Positions 21,052-33,000 are shown, counted from the stretch's first letter. The stretch: 64,000 nt of DNA from Arthrobotrys musiformis (GCA_036971715.1 JAVHJL010000002.1:3442501-3506500), one strand, 5' to 3'. Numbers and translations are program-made. The notes: generated by a model from the sequence alone, not told the origin.

Positions 21052-22268
21052 ATTGCCCATCCTCTGCAAAACTAACGCCATGTTTACGTTGGAAGAGAAA
21101 AAGATAGCAGATATTAGAACCTACAAATTACGGAAAGAAGTGATACTTAATAAGGCTATGTGTCTTGGTGCCTCCAGATCTAGATCTAGCCATCTTCATA
21201 ATACTAGGTGCTCTTTAATTAAATCTGTTTTCATTTGAATCTATCTAGCTATCTACCTAAGTCGGTTCTTAAAGGGGTATCCAGGCCTTCCATCTTCTCA
21301 AACAATCAAAGCTAGTGCTCGAGCAAAACTTCTCGGATTGAGTTATGCGTGCATCGCTATCGTAGCAAACACTGACAAGGTAAGAAGCCTTACTCGTATC
21401 TCGTTGGTATAATACTCAGGGCCCGTGTGGTCTCGTGGCCCGTGTAACAGGTCAACGATATCTGTTTTCCTCACTAGCTTTGCGACTATAGGTGCATAGA
21501 TACTTTGAGGAATAGTTTTATCACTGGGTGTACATATGTGTTAGGTATATAGCCCGCTCTACTTGAAAACGGTCGTGGCATACTCCCTTACCATAGGCAG
21601 GTCGGTCTAAATATACTCCAAGCCACGGTTCGGGGACGGGTCTGGTATATACATAGATGCTGTTCTATATTATTCCATATCTTTAGCCTTTTAGGGTCAA
21701 AGATGGTCGTGAGATAGAGCGGAACTCTTCGCCCAAACTCCTTTGCTATCTCTATGATAACGAAACGTGTTTCGTAAGCTTAAGCTTGGATTTGAGGCCT
21801 GGTTTGTCGGTGCATTCCCGTAGCTTCCTGTCTTGTCGAGATATGTTTTCGGTATATCGCGTATCCCTCATAAATATTGAGCCCCGTTTATCCCGCCAAG
21901 GTACCCCGGCAAACGGGTTCGACGGTATGGTAGCTCAATCTAAAGGATAGGCAGGTTAAAGTGAGAGCCTTTTCAATTTTTTCGTCCAGAATTTCGGAAA
22001 CTGCTGGCCTGGGAATACAACACCCGGCCGAACATGTTTGGAGGCATGCGAATTGCGCTGCCCCCTAGTAATTAGGCGCACTACGTTCTATTTTGGTGAC
22101 AGATATCGGCAGTTGTAAGACCTGTTGAGGTTACATGAGGTCTTGTAGCTAGTTACGGAACTTTTCCTTTTGTTGAAGGAAATAACGGAACTATCGTCTG
22201 CCGCGGTCGAAGGCTGTATAATGATACATGCTATAGGATTTTAGGTGGTGTAATGTAGAGTTGCTGGC

Positions 22269-22304
22269 CTCGGAGGCCCCTCTCCATCCGCCGGGGCGGA
22301 GGAG
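22269..22304. repeat. GC-rich hairpin, copy 1
   Basis: This is a TCCGCC / GGCGGA stem (22287-22300) flanked by CTCC and GGAG, preceded by the GGCCTC-GGAGGCC palindrome. It belongs to the family also seen at 22670, 22930, 23307 and 23707. Confidence 0.6.
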
Positions 22305-22665
22305 TTTGTCGTAAGATATCCGTGGCTTTGGTGATACCACAGTCTCGGAAAGTGAATACTTTTCAGGAATTTGGTGTCTTAGAATCTTGCCGTTAGGATT
22401 GGCTATTTTCCTGCCCGGGTTGATGGGCTCGTCTTTAGAGATTTCGATTGGTCTGTGTATATCCCTCCACGGATGAAGCGCTTCCCCTTGTAAAATTGCA
22501 TCTTTTCACCCTACTTATAAGATTTTTCGGGTAACTTTCAAGAGCCTTCGTTTTGTTCCGATCCAGAGGGAGTATCCTGTTGAGAGAGCGGTGTAAACGG
22601 TTCATCCGTTGGCATCATAATTTCGTTCAGGGAATTGCGGGTCCGGGGTTGGAATGTCTTCGGTC

Positions 22666-22693
22666 CTCGGAGCCCCCTCTGGCGAGGAGGGCT
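22666..22693. repeat. GC-rich hairpin, copy 2
   Basis: The arms GAGCCCCCTC and GAGGAGGGCTC surround a TGGC loop. The upstream CCTCGGAG context resembles copy 1. Confidence 0.6.
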
Positions 22694-22779
22694 CTTTCGG
22701 TCAGAGTTTCTTTTGGAATAAGAAGAATAACAAAGACCTTATAACTATACTCAGGACTTCTTCGTAGGGGGGGTACTGC

Positions 22780-22842
22780 GACTCCTCGGCCCCCTCATGA
22801 GGAGAGATTTGTCGGGTTGGGTATCCTCTACAGGATAACCCA
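22780..22842. repeat. two adjacent GC-rich hairpins
   Basis: The first is CTCCTC with CCCCCTCATGAGGAG. The second has a ten-pair stem TGGGTATCCT (22818-22827), a four-base CTAC loop and AGGATAACCCA (22832-22842) with one bulged A. Confidence 0.6.
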
Positions 22843-22863
22843 GATGGTAGGGCCCAATGCGTC

Positions 22864-22950
22864 GGGGCCTGGGGGTTCGCCCCGGCCCCCACACGCACGA
22901 AGGAAGGCAGGCCCAAGGCTTGGTAACATCCCCATCCGCTTTCGCGGAGG
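22864..22950. repeat. GC-rich hairpins, copies with TTCG and TTTC loops
   Basis: A strong stem is formed by GGGGCCTGGGG and CCCCGGCCCC around a GTTCG-type loop (22864-22889). A second hairpin is CCCCATCCGC-TTTC-GCGGAGGG (22930-22951), which has the same arms as the copies near 23310 and 23710. Confidence 0.6.
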
Positions 22951-23054
22951 GCTCTGCGTTTTTGAAAACCAGCCCGTTCCCGCGGGACGCCATCGTCCCC
23001 CTTGACAAGAACGAGCCCTCATTCGGTGATTCCTCGCCTGGACCGCCTTAGATC

Positions 23055-23078
23055 TTTTTTTTTTTTTTTTTTTTTTTT
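23055..23078. repeat. poly-T tract, 24 nt
   Basis: An uninterrupted run of 24 T lies directly beside the hairpin-bearing segment. On the minus strand this is a poly-A run, as would be left by a retroposed transcript whose body lies at higher coordinates. No body can be defined. Confidence 0.6.
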
Positions 23079-23136
23079 GCGAGAAGACTTCTTGTCTGGA
23101 CGAGGCAGCGTATGTCGCGATACTCTCGTGTGGATT

Positions 23137-23160
23137 CCTGAGGAAGAACTCGTCGAGTTT
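23137..23160. repeat. 24-bp repeat, copy 1
   Basis: CCTGAGGAAGAACTCGTCGA plus GTTT; it forms a small AACTC / GAGTT stem. It matches 21 of 24 positions with the copy at 23654-23677. Confidence 0.65.
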
Positions 23161-23306
23161 AGCACCCATACCAAAAATATTTAAGTAATGGTACATGAAT
23201 TGTACCAAAGTACATAGGTACTTATGTCAGTGGAATAGAGAAGAAAGGAAATATTATGGAGTAGGAAATGCAGAGGAGAAAACTCGAAAAAGAAAGGCCC
23301 AGGAGA

Positions 23307-23330
23307 CCCCATCCGCCTCGACGGAGGGGT
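23307..23330. repeat. GC-rich hairpin, copy near 23.3 kb
   Basis: The arms CCCCATCCG and CGGAGGGG surround the loop. The unpaired A within the left arm (CCCC-A-TCCG) is shared with the copies at 22930 and 23707. Confidence 0.65.
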
Positions 23331-23653
23331 TAGTCTCATCAAACTAATCTTCAAGCTAAAAAACGAAGGAGCACAAGACTGTTATCGTTTTGTAACTTCC
23401 CTAGAGTTTAGTTTATTGTAGACTAGTCTTGCCCTATCGTGAGTCTTTAACGTATCGTATGCGTTTCGAGATTGTTGATAAAATATGTACTTTTCCATGC
23501 CCTCAAAGAGCCTTGTCGGAACAGCACCCAACGGCAGATGCAGAAGCGACAGCGATAGTAGCAGGTATGCCGTTTTGCAACCCACATCCCCTACTCTAAT
23601 GTAGGAGTAGGAGTAGTGTCGGTATCAGGCTTATACTCCAGCCCGGAGCCCAC

Positions 23654-23730
23654 CCTGAGGAAGAACTCCTCGGGTTCGGTGGTCCCAAGAGATTGGGCGA
23701 TAGTGAACCCCATCCGCCGTAGCGGAGGGG
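23654..23730. repeat. 24-bp repeat copy 2 and adjacent GC-rich hairpin
   Basis: At 23654-23677 the repeat seen at 23137 recurs (CCTGAGGAAGAACTCCTCGG plus GTTC). At about 23707-23731 the hairpin CCCCATCCGC-CGTA-GCGGAGGGG follows. The closeness of the two motifs suggests that they belong to one repeated unit. Confidence 0.6.
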
Positions 23731-24319
23731 TTTATCTAAACCTTTCTTCTAGAATGGTGATATACCATCTACCATTCCAAAAAGCTCGTGAGGCGCAGGA
23801 GTTTACCTACAACTCCCTTTTCAACCTCCTATGGCCGTGTTTGTGACACCGGCCTTTTCAAAGGAGCCTCTGTGTAGTCTCGAGACCCCATAGAGAGTTA
23901 GATAGGTAAGTAGGTAGACAAAGAAGCTACGTAGCCACCTACCACAGCGTGCCAATGCCTGAACAAGGATCGCGGGTAGGTAGCACGAAGCCCTTGATAC
24001 TTACTTACTTAGCTATAGAGCGTGATGATGGTGATGATGATAAGAAAGCGTGATGGAGCTTGCGATGTTGATGTTGGTTGGAGGTAACGTGAAGTGGAAG
24101 CGGAGAAGACTGTGAAGGAGCGTGCAACGTCTTTTTATAATCCCAACAACGACAACCCAAAATGCGTTGCGTTGTATTTTCTGGCCAATCACAGCGCTGC
24201 CAAACACTCCCAACTGGCTGGTCTGATATCATTTCGGAACTACTCTCCCTCGAACCCTTCGAGACCCAGAACCCTCAACCGGCCGACGAGGGACGACACC
24301 ACCACCAATTGAAGATACA

Positions 24320-25076
24320 ATGATGCTCCGCCATCTCCCGCGTACCCTCCGCCTGCGGGCAACCCCATCGATCCAACCTCTCCTCCTGCTCCGCTCCTCG
24401 TCTACATCCACAACTACAACCACAGCGAAGACCTCCGTAGACCCCGCCACAACCACAACGGGTGCCTCCGTCGCTGGTGCCACGGTTGATGTAGCAGAGC
24501 TACAGGCGAGCCAGGCGCCGAACAGGAAGTTGACATGGGCCAGGAGCCAGATGCCGCGTGGGGAGGCTATGGTCGGGCCGAGGTTTGAGCAGACGGATTT
24601 GGCGTTGCAGGTACTTTTCTCCAGTGTTACTATATGATATATGGTATGGATTTTAGAGGTGGAGGCTAATGGATTGGGAATCCGGTAGCCACGACCTATG
24701 GCGGCGATAGAATTGATCCATGAGGAGCCGGTGCGGTTTGTGCATGAGCATGTGGTTGTTTGCGACGGCGGTATGTTCTTCTACCCTACGATTGATATAT
24801 TATGGGAGATACTAATGGTATGATGGGTGGAATACAGGCGGTGGACCACTGGGCCATCCAAAGATCTATATCAACGTTGACAAGCCGGAGGTTGTGCCGT
24901 GTGGATACTGCGGATTGCCGTTCGTACGTTTTCTCTCCTCACCCTCTACTCTACTCGGTTGCAAGATCGGTTTATATACTAATTCTACGGGGGCTTTGCA
25001 GGCGCATATACATAACAAAGCAGCGATCGTGGCGAACGGACAGGGCAGCCATGGGGAGTATGTTATTCTGGATTGA
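24320..25076 (+). CDS. NDUFS6: mitochondrial complex I zinc-binding subunit (NDUFS6-type)
   Basis: There are four exons, 24320-24610, 24689-24770, 24838-24923 and 25002-25076, giving 177 aa. The first two introns have CTAAT branch sites. The N-terminus (MMLRHLPRTLRLRATPSIQP) is Arg-rich, acid-free and suits a mitochondrial presequence, followed by a Thr-rich linker. The C-terminal zf-CHCC domain carries C122, H131, C146 and C149 in VVVCDGGGGPLGHPKIYINV and VVPCGYCGLPF. These are the zinc ligands of the 13-kDa NDUFS6 family. The subunit sits in the peripheral arm of NADH:ubiquinone oxidoreductase and is needed late in assembly. Exon joins are supported by continuous family sequence across all three junctions. 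Confidence 0.9.
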
Positions 25077-25552
25077 GAGATTTGTGTATAGGACTGGAGA
25101 TGGTGTACATATAATAGAAATATCAAGTTTGTTACTCAACCCAATTGACTGCAATCGGTGGGTTAAAAGCAGTATATCGAGTCCCTTCCAGTGTCTCCCG
25201 CGGGCTAAAGGATCGAATGGTTTATATCTACGAGAGAGCACTATAATTACAGGGCTCCAAAAGCTATAAAAGACGGCTAAAAGCGATGCGTTGTGCGTGG
25301 TTTAGTGCCGCCGCCATCGAACAGCGTTTCATTCGCACTGCTTTTTTTCGCGTTTTCCTGCTCAAAAGTCCCAAACTTTTTTCTTGGTCTGTCGCAAGAA
25401 AAAAATTTTATTCCTTCCCTACCATCAGCAAGAAACCTTCGATTCCTGCGCACCAACATTCCGCCTTACTTGTCCTTTGCTTTTACCGTCGAAGGGAATT
25501 ACCATTACTCCGTATTATTACTCTTGTTATTATCCCAAGGAAGTCAAGGAAG
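25077..25552. other. intergenic, promoter of NAP-family gene
   Basis: From about 25310 the plus strand is T/C-rich, as expected for a leader of the downstream gene. I see no gene in it. Confidence 0.5.
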
Positions 25553-26754
25553 ATGTCGTCGGATTCGGAGCAGGAGCCGCCAAGTTTGGTAGCAGTGGGC
25601 AGCTCCAAGCCATTCGAGGCTTTCGGTGCGCTCGGAGATCTAGAGCTCGAGTTCGAGAAGGCTGAGGTCGAAGTTTGTGCGTCCCCCATTCCTTTGTATA
25701 CTATACCTTAATACCAGCTGCCCTACGACCTTTTGACCGGTACGGTTAGGCTAATTGGGAGGGGAGGGGAATAGTAAAATACCAAATTAAGACCACAGCG
25801 CCCATCTATGCCCGCCGCAACCCACTCACCAGTCAGATCCCCGGATTCTGGCCCACGGTCCTCGACGCGACCCAGGATTTCGACCAACATGTCACACCGG
25901 ACGATGTTCCTGCCATTGCCACGATCACATCTGTCAATATCGTACGCCCCGACCCAGAGGAACCTAGAGATTTCATCATCGAGGTGGGGTTCGATAAAGA
26001 GAAGAATAAGTGGTTTGAGGACGAAATTCTGAGGAAGCGGTTTTGGTGGAGGACTGTGGAGGGTGTTTGGAGCGGGTTGGTTAGCGAGCCGGTTGACATT
26101 AAATGGAAGAGTGAAGATTTGGATTTAAGCCATGGCGAGACTGGGAGAGTTTATGAGGAGTGGAAGGCAAAGAAAGAGGAGAAGGAGGGTAAGGGCAAAG
26201 GAAAAGGAAAGGGTAAGGGGAAGGCAGTTGCCAATGGGAAGGATAAAAAGAAGTTGAGTTTGGAGGAGAGGTTGGCGGGGGGCCAGCCAAGCTTCTTTAC
26301 GTGGTTTGCGTGGGTGGGGAGGGGTACTGAGTTTGGACTTGAGAAGGACGGTGAGGATGAGGATGAGCACGAGGAGAAGGACGAGGAAGATGAGGGCGAT
26401 GATTTGTTCAACCATGGAGACGAGCTGGCTTTGACCATTGCGGACGATATCTATCCCAGTGCCATCAAGTACTTTTGTAAGTTTTTGCCCCATCTTACCC
26501 GGACTTGCAATTATGTGACACGATGACTAATTTGTGGGATAGTGGAGAGCCTCACGGGCGGCGACGAGATTGATAGCGACGTATCGGTTAGCGAACTGGA
26601 CGAAGACGAAGAAGACGAAGAAGACGACGAAGACGATGATGAGGACGATGAGGACAATGTACCTGGAAGCAGTCGGGCCAAGAGAGCCGACCGCGATAGC
26701 GAGGAAGAGGAGGAGGACCAGCCGAACAAGAGACACAAGCGCTCTAAAAAATAA
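25553..26754 (+). CDS. NAP/SET-family histone chaperone
   Basis: Likely exons are 25553-25676, a micro-exon 25718-25744, 25799-26476 and 26543-26754, giving about 346 aa. The last intron (GTAAGT to GATAG) is clear. The first two junctions are ambiguous: donors at 25673 or 25677, and micro-exon ends at 25739 or 25744. The family signature is the helix ELEFEKAEVEV, then PIYARRNPLTSQIPGFWPTV, then KNKWFEDEILRKRFWWR, then PSFFTWFAWVG and ADDIYPSAIKYF. The C-terminus is very acidic (runs of Asp/Glu), with a basic KRHKRSKK end. NAP/SET/Vps75 proteins bind H3-H4 or H2A-H2B and assist nucleosome assembly or histone acetylation in the nucleus. A Lys/Gly-rich insert (KGKGKGKGKGK) interrupts the core near residue 180. 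Confidence 0.8.
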
Positions 26755-29700
26755 ATTACATCAAAGCTTCTTCCTTTCCCTTGTTTATATTTATGCAACG
26801 GCGGTAGAATAATACTATATTGTAACGTATGTACGATAGCAATGCGAACGTTTCCTTATTTCTATCCTCTCTCTATTACATAGGATATATATCCAACAAG
26901 CATCCATTTTTCTACCGACGGTTGGATGTGTATATATACATGTAGCCAATAACAGGTTGGAGGATGTAGTTATAAATCCGAGCCGACCAATAAAACAACA
27001 AAGTGACGCGATCAGATCGATCGAGCTGAACCAATACAATACCTGGTGGTCCGAAGGGATGACCAAACTATTGCGCCAGAGGAATAATAATACTAATAAA
27101 AATGGGCAATTGGGAAAACCCATACGCCAAAATTTGCAAATTTCCCGGGAATTAAAACACCGCGAATCTTTGCCTGACTGCGGCTGGCATTTTCGAGGCA
27201 GAAGTGGGGCATTCAAAGGGGGTAAAAGATGTTTAATAAAATGTATGTGCGTGTGCGCACAGATATCACATTCTTTATAAAACTTCTTTCTTTCTTGTTC
27301 TTTTAATTCTTCTTTCTGGCTTTCTGGCTTTCTAGAAGGAATATTGATATTGTCCACGAAGAGTAAATAGTAGAAAGAAGACGTCATGTGTATTCGGTGG
27401 GAATGCTGCACGTCCCTTTCCCAACGGCTTACTACTCTCCTGGTCCCAATTGCTCAATTGGCTAGCGCTTGAATAGTGAGATCTGGTACGGCCGACAGTA
27501 GATACCTAGTTAGTGGGGGGTGTAAACAGTCCCAACAGACAGCGGCGCAGACTGTAATAGATGGCGGAGAGAGCCGAAAAGAAAACAAATAGAGGAGCCG
27601 GAAGAAAGAACGGACGTTGTGAGGTGGGACAACGTCTGTATCACGTTCACAATACGTTCACGTCGCACAGTCTTCCAAAGTTATCATTTGGATGGAAGGA
27701 AAGTGCGCCGGGAGAATTGGACCTCCTGAGCAAGTGCATTGGAATATTATATTAATGCCTGCATACCTTCCTCTTGATAATATGTACGTAAGTATGGAAG
27801 GTCCTCCTGCTCCTCCTCCATCTGGGAGTAATTGACTGGGTAAAAGATCATGCAATGCATGTACATGTATGTGTGTATGCACGAGTCCGCGACGTCTAAT
27901 TAAATAGAAAAAGGGACCCTTGTAGCACCACCGTTATTGTATTGTCAACAGCGGCGCTGACTGACTGACTGACTGGCGGCGCGGTCGCAGCTTTTACAGG
28001 AGCCAGGCGGACGGGGTATTGTCATGTCCATGTCGCTGGAGTTTTTTGTTCATTCCATTGTTTCTTCGGTTTCATTCTTCTTCGGATCGTAGTCTCGAGT
28101 GCGACGTACCGGAGGGCGTTTCGTAAATAAGAGCGGCAGCCTCTCTGACTATCCTTCCTTCTCTTTCCATCTACAACATCGACGACATCTACATCATCTA
28201 CGTTGATACTATACTAATATCCACAGGTATCCATACCGACGTCGATAGGCCTATACGCATCCCCTGATAAGGTATCTATCTATTTATCTAGCGCCAGCCG
28301 AGCGAGATACTATACTCTAGCGTCTAGTTCTCTGTTTTTAAAATAAAGAAAAAGGAGTCAATACCAGCGATCCCGAGGTCTTTTATTCTTACCCACTCAC
28401 AGCTCAAGCTTACAGACGCATTCTGCAAATATATACAAACAAACCGGCAAAGGGAATCGTCGCAAAAAGAGAAAGCGCTCCACCTTCGACGGAGATAAAC
28501 CGTCTGACAGGGAGACAAAAAGAGGTCCAAAGAGGACAGGACAAGACTCGGTCCCTCGCACCCACACTTGTGCACTGACAGGGGGGGCAGATCGATTGAA
28601 TCTGACCCGGCAAAAGCAAGTTTGCAACCCTTTTGGAACCGAACCCGACCGAGCTTTTGAATCTGAAATCTGTGCTGCAACTGCAAACTGCAACTGCAAC
28701 TGTTACTGGAACCTGCAAACCGCTGCAGCTGCGACTGGACCGTGGCTGGCTCCATAGAAGCTGTCTTACTGGCTCTAGCTAGCGAGCTTGTTGCTTGGTT
28801 GGAAGAATTTATTTGGGGACTTTGGGGCATTTTGGTTGGTCGATTGCCTTGGTCTGGCTGGGTTAGCTCTTGTCTTTGGCTGGCTGGCTTGCTGGGCTGG
28901 CTGGCGAGGATGCTGCAGCCGACATGGCCATGGCCCACAACCTTCTCTCAGAAAGCCTCCCATTGCTCCTCCTCAACGATCTGGACACGGCCGCATGTAC
29001 ATGTACATGGGCATATCCATTGACATACACCTGTACAAGATCACTGCGAGAGATCTGTATCACAGCCCGTGTGCCCTTACTTCTTCCCCTCCCCATCCTC
29101 CTCCCCATCCTCTTCCCGATCTTGATATTGATATCGAAAGCGATATTGGTATCGAGATCGAGAATACCGAGGCCGAGGCCCATCTTGGGTTTGGAAATAT
29201 CGCAGGAACAGAGACAACGAAGACTGTGGATGCCCGCGGCTGTCATCATCGGTCGGCTGTCTGCACAGTCTTGGATCTCTAGTAAGACCCTTCTAATCCG
29301 GCTGGCCAATCAGGCTCGCCTCACGACCTCAGTCCCAAGCTCGAGCTCAACCTCAACTGTCACCACTCCTCATTCTACCGCTACTACTACTACCACTGCT
29401 GGTAGGAATATTAATACCACCCCCAGACATCATCGCCACTCCGCCTCGCCGCTGCTATTATTATCACCGCCGTCGTCTACTTCACTGTCGTCATCATCCT
29501 GGGGCGGCCCTTTGCGTCGACGCTCCTCGCGGAATTCGAACTCGTCTAGGCCGTTGTGCACAACACCTGCACATTCCCCATTTTATAAATACCACACCTC
29601 ACAACAGTCCCTCCTCCTCTCTTCACCACCGCTGCCACTGCCACAACCACCTCTGGTATCATCGCCATCGCCATCTTCACCACCTCTGTCTGGCTCTGTA

Positions 29701-30084
29701 GCACGTGGCCTAAGCTCCGTGAGATTTCCCACGGTTGCTAACTCCTCTTCCACCGCCCTTTCTCCTCCTCCCGATCACTGTCGTGGTGGTAGTAGCGGTA
29801 GAGGTCGTCGTTGTCGTCCTGTTCTTCCTCACCGTCGTTATCGGCCTTTCCTATCCCGCAATAACCTCGGTTTTCTGAAGTCCCTATCTCTACTCTGCCT
29901 CCTACCAAGGGTTTCCGCTTCAAACCTCCCCCCGTCACATCCTATACGTTTTCCTGCCGCTGCTGCTTCTACGAGCATCCAGGTTCTCAATCAATTCAGC
30001 TCTTTCTCCACTAATATCTCAAACCTCTCGCCTCCCGCCACCGCCTTATCCTCATCATCCTCCCCACCAGCCACAGCCGCTACC
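26755..30084. other. 3.3-kb intergenic region with long stop-free leader
   Basis: The left part is AT-rich and empty. A CTGA tetranucleotide run lies at 27957-27975. From 28870 to the insulysin ATG the plus-strand frame of that gene has no stop codon for 405 codons. The sequence there is pyrimidine-rich, which disfavours stops. Minus-strand frames here look like composition artefacts. Confidence 0.5.
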
Positions 30085-33000
30085 ATGGCCGACCCTGTCA
30101 TCTCCAAGAAATCTATGGAACCTCACCTGATAACCGATAACCTCGAAAAGCCCCTCCTTGACAATCGCACCTACCGAGTTATCCAACTCCCAAACAAAGT
30201 CGAGGTCTTGCTAGTACACGATGATACTACCGACAAATCTTCGGCCGCCTTGGACGTCCGGGTGGGAAGTATGTGCGATGACGACGAACTACCCGGCCAG
30301 GCACACGCCGTCGAGCACGTCCTATTCATGGGAACAAAGAAGGTATAATCTCCCACTCCCTGTCTTGTTCTTTGAAACTCTCTGGTCTCATAGAGAACTT
30401 ACACGCGACAAAAATACATAGTACCCGGGCGAAAATGACTATATGAGTTTCCTAGCTAATCACGCCGGTTCCTCTAACGCTTATACATCCGCCCTCTCTA
30501 CCAACTACTACTTTGAGGTCTCTCATAACTACATCTATGATGCCCTGGACAGATTCTCCCAGTTCTTCATTTCACCTTTATTCGATCCGAATGGTCTCGA
30601 CCGCGAATTGAATGCTGTTGACTCGGAACATAAGAAGAATCTCCAACAGGACAATTACAGGAGCTATCAGTTGGGTAAATACTTGAGCAATCCAAAACAT
30701 CCGTATAGCAAATTCACAACCGGAAACTTGGAAACGCTCAGAGATGGTCCCAGAGGCAAGGGTGTCGATGTTCGGGATCGGTTCATCAAGTTTCACGAGA
30801 GATACTACTCGGGCAACCTCATGAAGCTATGTATTCTAGGGAGGGGTAAGATAACTAATCAATTCTCGGGCTTCGTTGGCGATGGGGCTTGTTGACTAAT
30901 TCTTTTTTTCTTCCCTTGCAGAATCTTTGGACGAGATGGAAAAGTGGGTAGTCGAGCTTTTCTCAGATATCAAAAACAAGGACCTCCCAGCTCCAACTTT
31001 CCAAGGAGCTCCGCTCTCTGAAAATGAACTTGGGGTAATTCCCACTCTTTTTACCCTCGTTTAGTAGCTTGATACTAATCAATGCGATAGACCCAATACT
31101 ACATGAAACCTGTTATGGAGACTCGGGCTGTCACGTATACATTCCCATACCTCGACGAGAACCCTTACTATGAAGCGCAGCCTTCCCGTTATATCGGGCA
31201 CCTCATTGGCCATGAAGGCCCTGGCTCTATTCTCTCCGTCCTCAAGGAAGCCGGCATTGCCACCTCTCTTTCGGCTGGCCACATGCGCATCTGCAACGAC
31301 ACGGGCATGTACGTCGTCAATATACGGCTAACCGTCAACGGATTGAAAAAGGTCCCCGAAATCACCGCTCTCCTTTTCAGCTACATCCACATTCTCAACA
31401 CCACCCCGCCACAAGAATGGGTCGTCAAGGAGCTCCAGTCAATGGCTGAGGTCGAGTTTAGGTACAAGCAGAAGAGCACTAATGCTGCAAACTTCGTTAG
31501 CGAGATGGCCAGCACGATGCAAAATACCATGCCACGCGAGTTCCTCCTTTCTGAGCACAAGATCCGCAAATTCGACGCGGACTTGATTAAGAAGGGGTTG
31601 TCCTATCTTAGACCCGATAACTTTAGATTGGCGATTACCACCCCCGATTTACCCGAAGGCGTGAAATGGGAAAGCAAGGAACGCTGGTACGGGGTGGATT
31701 ACACGCTGCAAAAGATTCCACAGAATGTCTTGGACATCGCTACTAAGGCGTACAACGGCGAGGTACCACCCTCGTTCGGCTCTCCTGGCGGACAGCCCAA
31801 CAGTCTCCATCTCCCACATCCCAATCCTTTCATCCCAACCAACTTTGACGTCGTCCGCAAGGAAGTCACGGCATCCCAAAAAGTCCCTACTCTTCTCAGG
31901 AATACACCAGAGTCAAGGATTTGGTTCAAGAAGGACGACACGTTCTGGGCACCCAAGGCCAACATCTATTTTACTCTTCGGACACCTAGGACCTACTCCA
32001 CACCGAGAGACTACGCGCTCGCCCGTTTCTTCTGCGAATTAGTGAAAGACTCTCTCCACGAGTACTACTATGATGCCGAGCTGGCTGGGCTCGAGTATAG
32101 CCTTTCGCCTAACATGCTAGGGTTTGATCTAGAAATCGGAGGGTACAACGATAAGATGATTGTCCTCCTTACCAAGGTTCTGGATGCTATGAGAGATCTC
32201 AAAGTCAAGGAAGGCAGATTCGAGGTCATCAAGGAGAGACTTGTTCGCGCTTACAGGAACTGGGAGTTGGGGACACCTTACCAGATGGTTCCTGAGTTCA
32301 CTCGGCACCTGTTGGCGGAGAAGAAGTGGCTCAATGAGGAAGTTTTGGCGGAGCTCGATGTGCTCACTGGGGTCGAAGAGGTCCTCGCGTGGTGGAAGGG
32401 TGTTCGGGCTCTCAGCGTTGAGGGTCTAATTCACGGAAATCTCTACAAAGAGGTATTTTCTCGTGCTCTTGATTTAATAATAAATGGATTCTTATAGGTC
32501 GCTAATGGGGAATTTAGGATGCCTTGAAAATGACGGACTTGATAACCACAATATTGAAGCCACAACCGCTACCGACTTCGCAATGGTTTATCCGCCGATG
32601 CGTACTCTTGCAGCCTGGGACGGAGTTGATCTACGAGAGAGATCTCAGGGACCCCAACAACGTCAACAATGCTGTTGAGTACATGTTGCATTTAGGCACT
32701 ATTGAAGACCGGCAGATGAAGGCCCGCCTGTTGTTGTGGGCTCAGATGTCTCAGGAGTGAGTATTCCCACTCTCCAACTACGAAGTCTTAAAAATCTAAC
32801 GTTACCTCTAGGCGAGCATTCGACACTCTTCGAACCAAAGAGCAGCTGGGATATGTCGTTTTCTCGGGAAGCCTCATGCAAGCGACAACCATGGGATACC
32901 GCGTCCTCATTCAATCCGAGCGATCCTGTGCTTACCTCGAGGAGCGTATCGAAGCCTTCCTCAACCAAGACTGGGAAATGGAAGAAGAAGCATTCGAGAA

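Larger units (their letters stand above)
19799..24319. other. 4.5-kb repeat-rich intergenic region
   Basis: No gene can be supported here. The region holds a short ACACGCAAC tandem repeat at about 20155-20180, three CACGTG-bounded inverted-repeat elements (20552-21051) and a family of GC-rich hairpins (22269-23730). It also holds a 24-nt T-run (23055-23078) and a direct repeat pair (23137 and 23654). On the minus strand about 22260-22480 reads open for some 75 codons, so part of this may be a decayed mobile-element gene. No domain is recognisable. Confidence 0.6.

Noticed and set aside
26815..27411. 198-codon minus-strand frame
   Set aside because: It has no domain, signal peptide or splice support, and an amino-acid composition typical of untranslated AT-rich DNA.
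28324..28938. 204-codon minus-strand frame with Gln/Ser-rich start
   Set aside because: The low-complexity CTG/CAA-rich DNA upstream of insulysin explains it, and overlapping frames on both strands are equally open.
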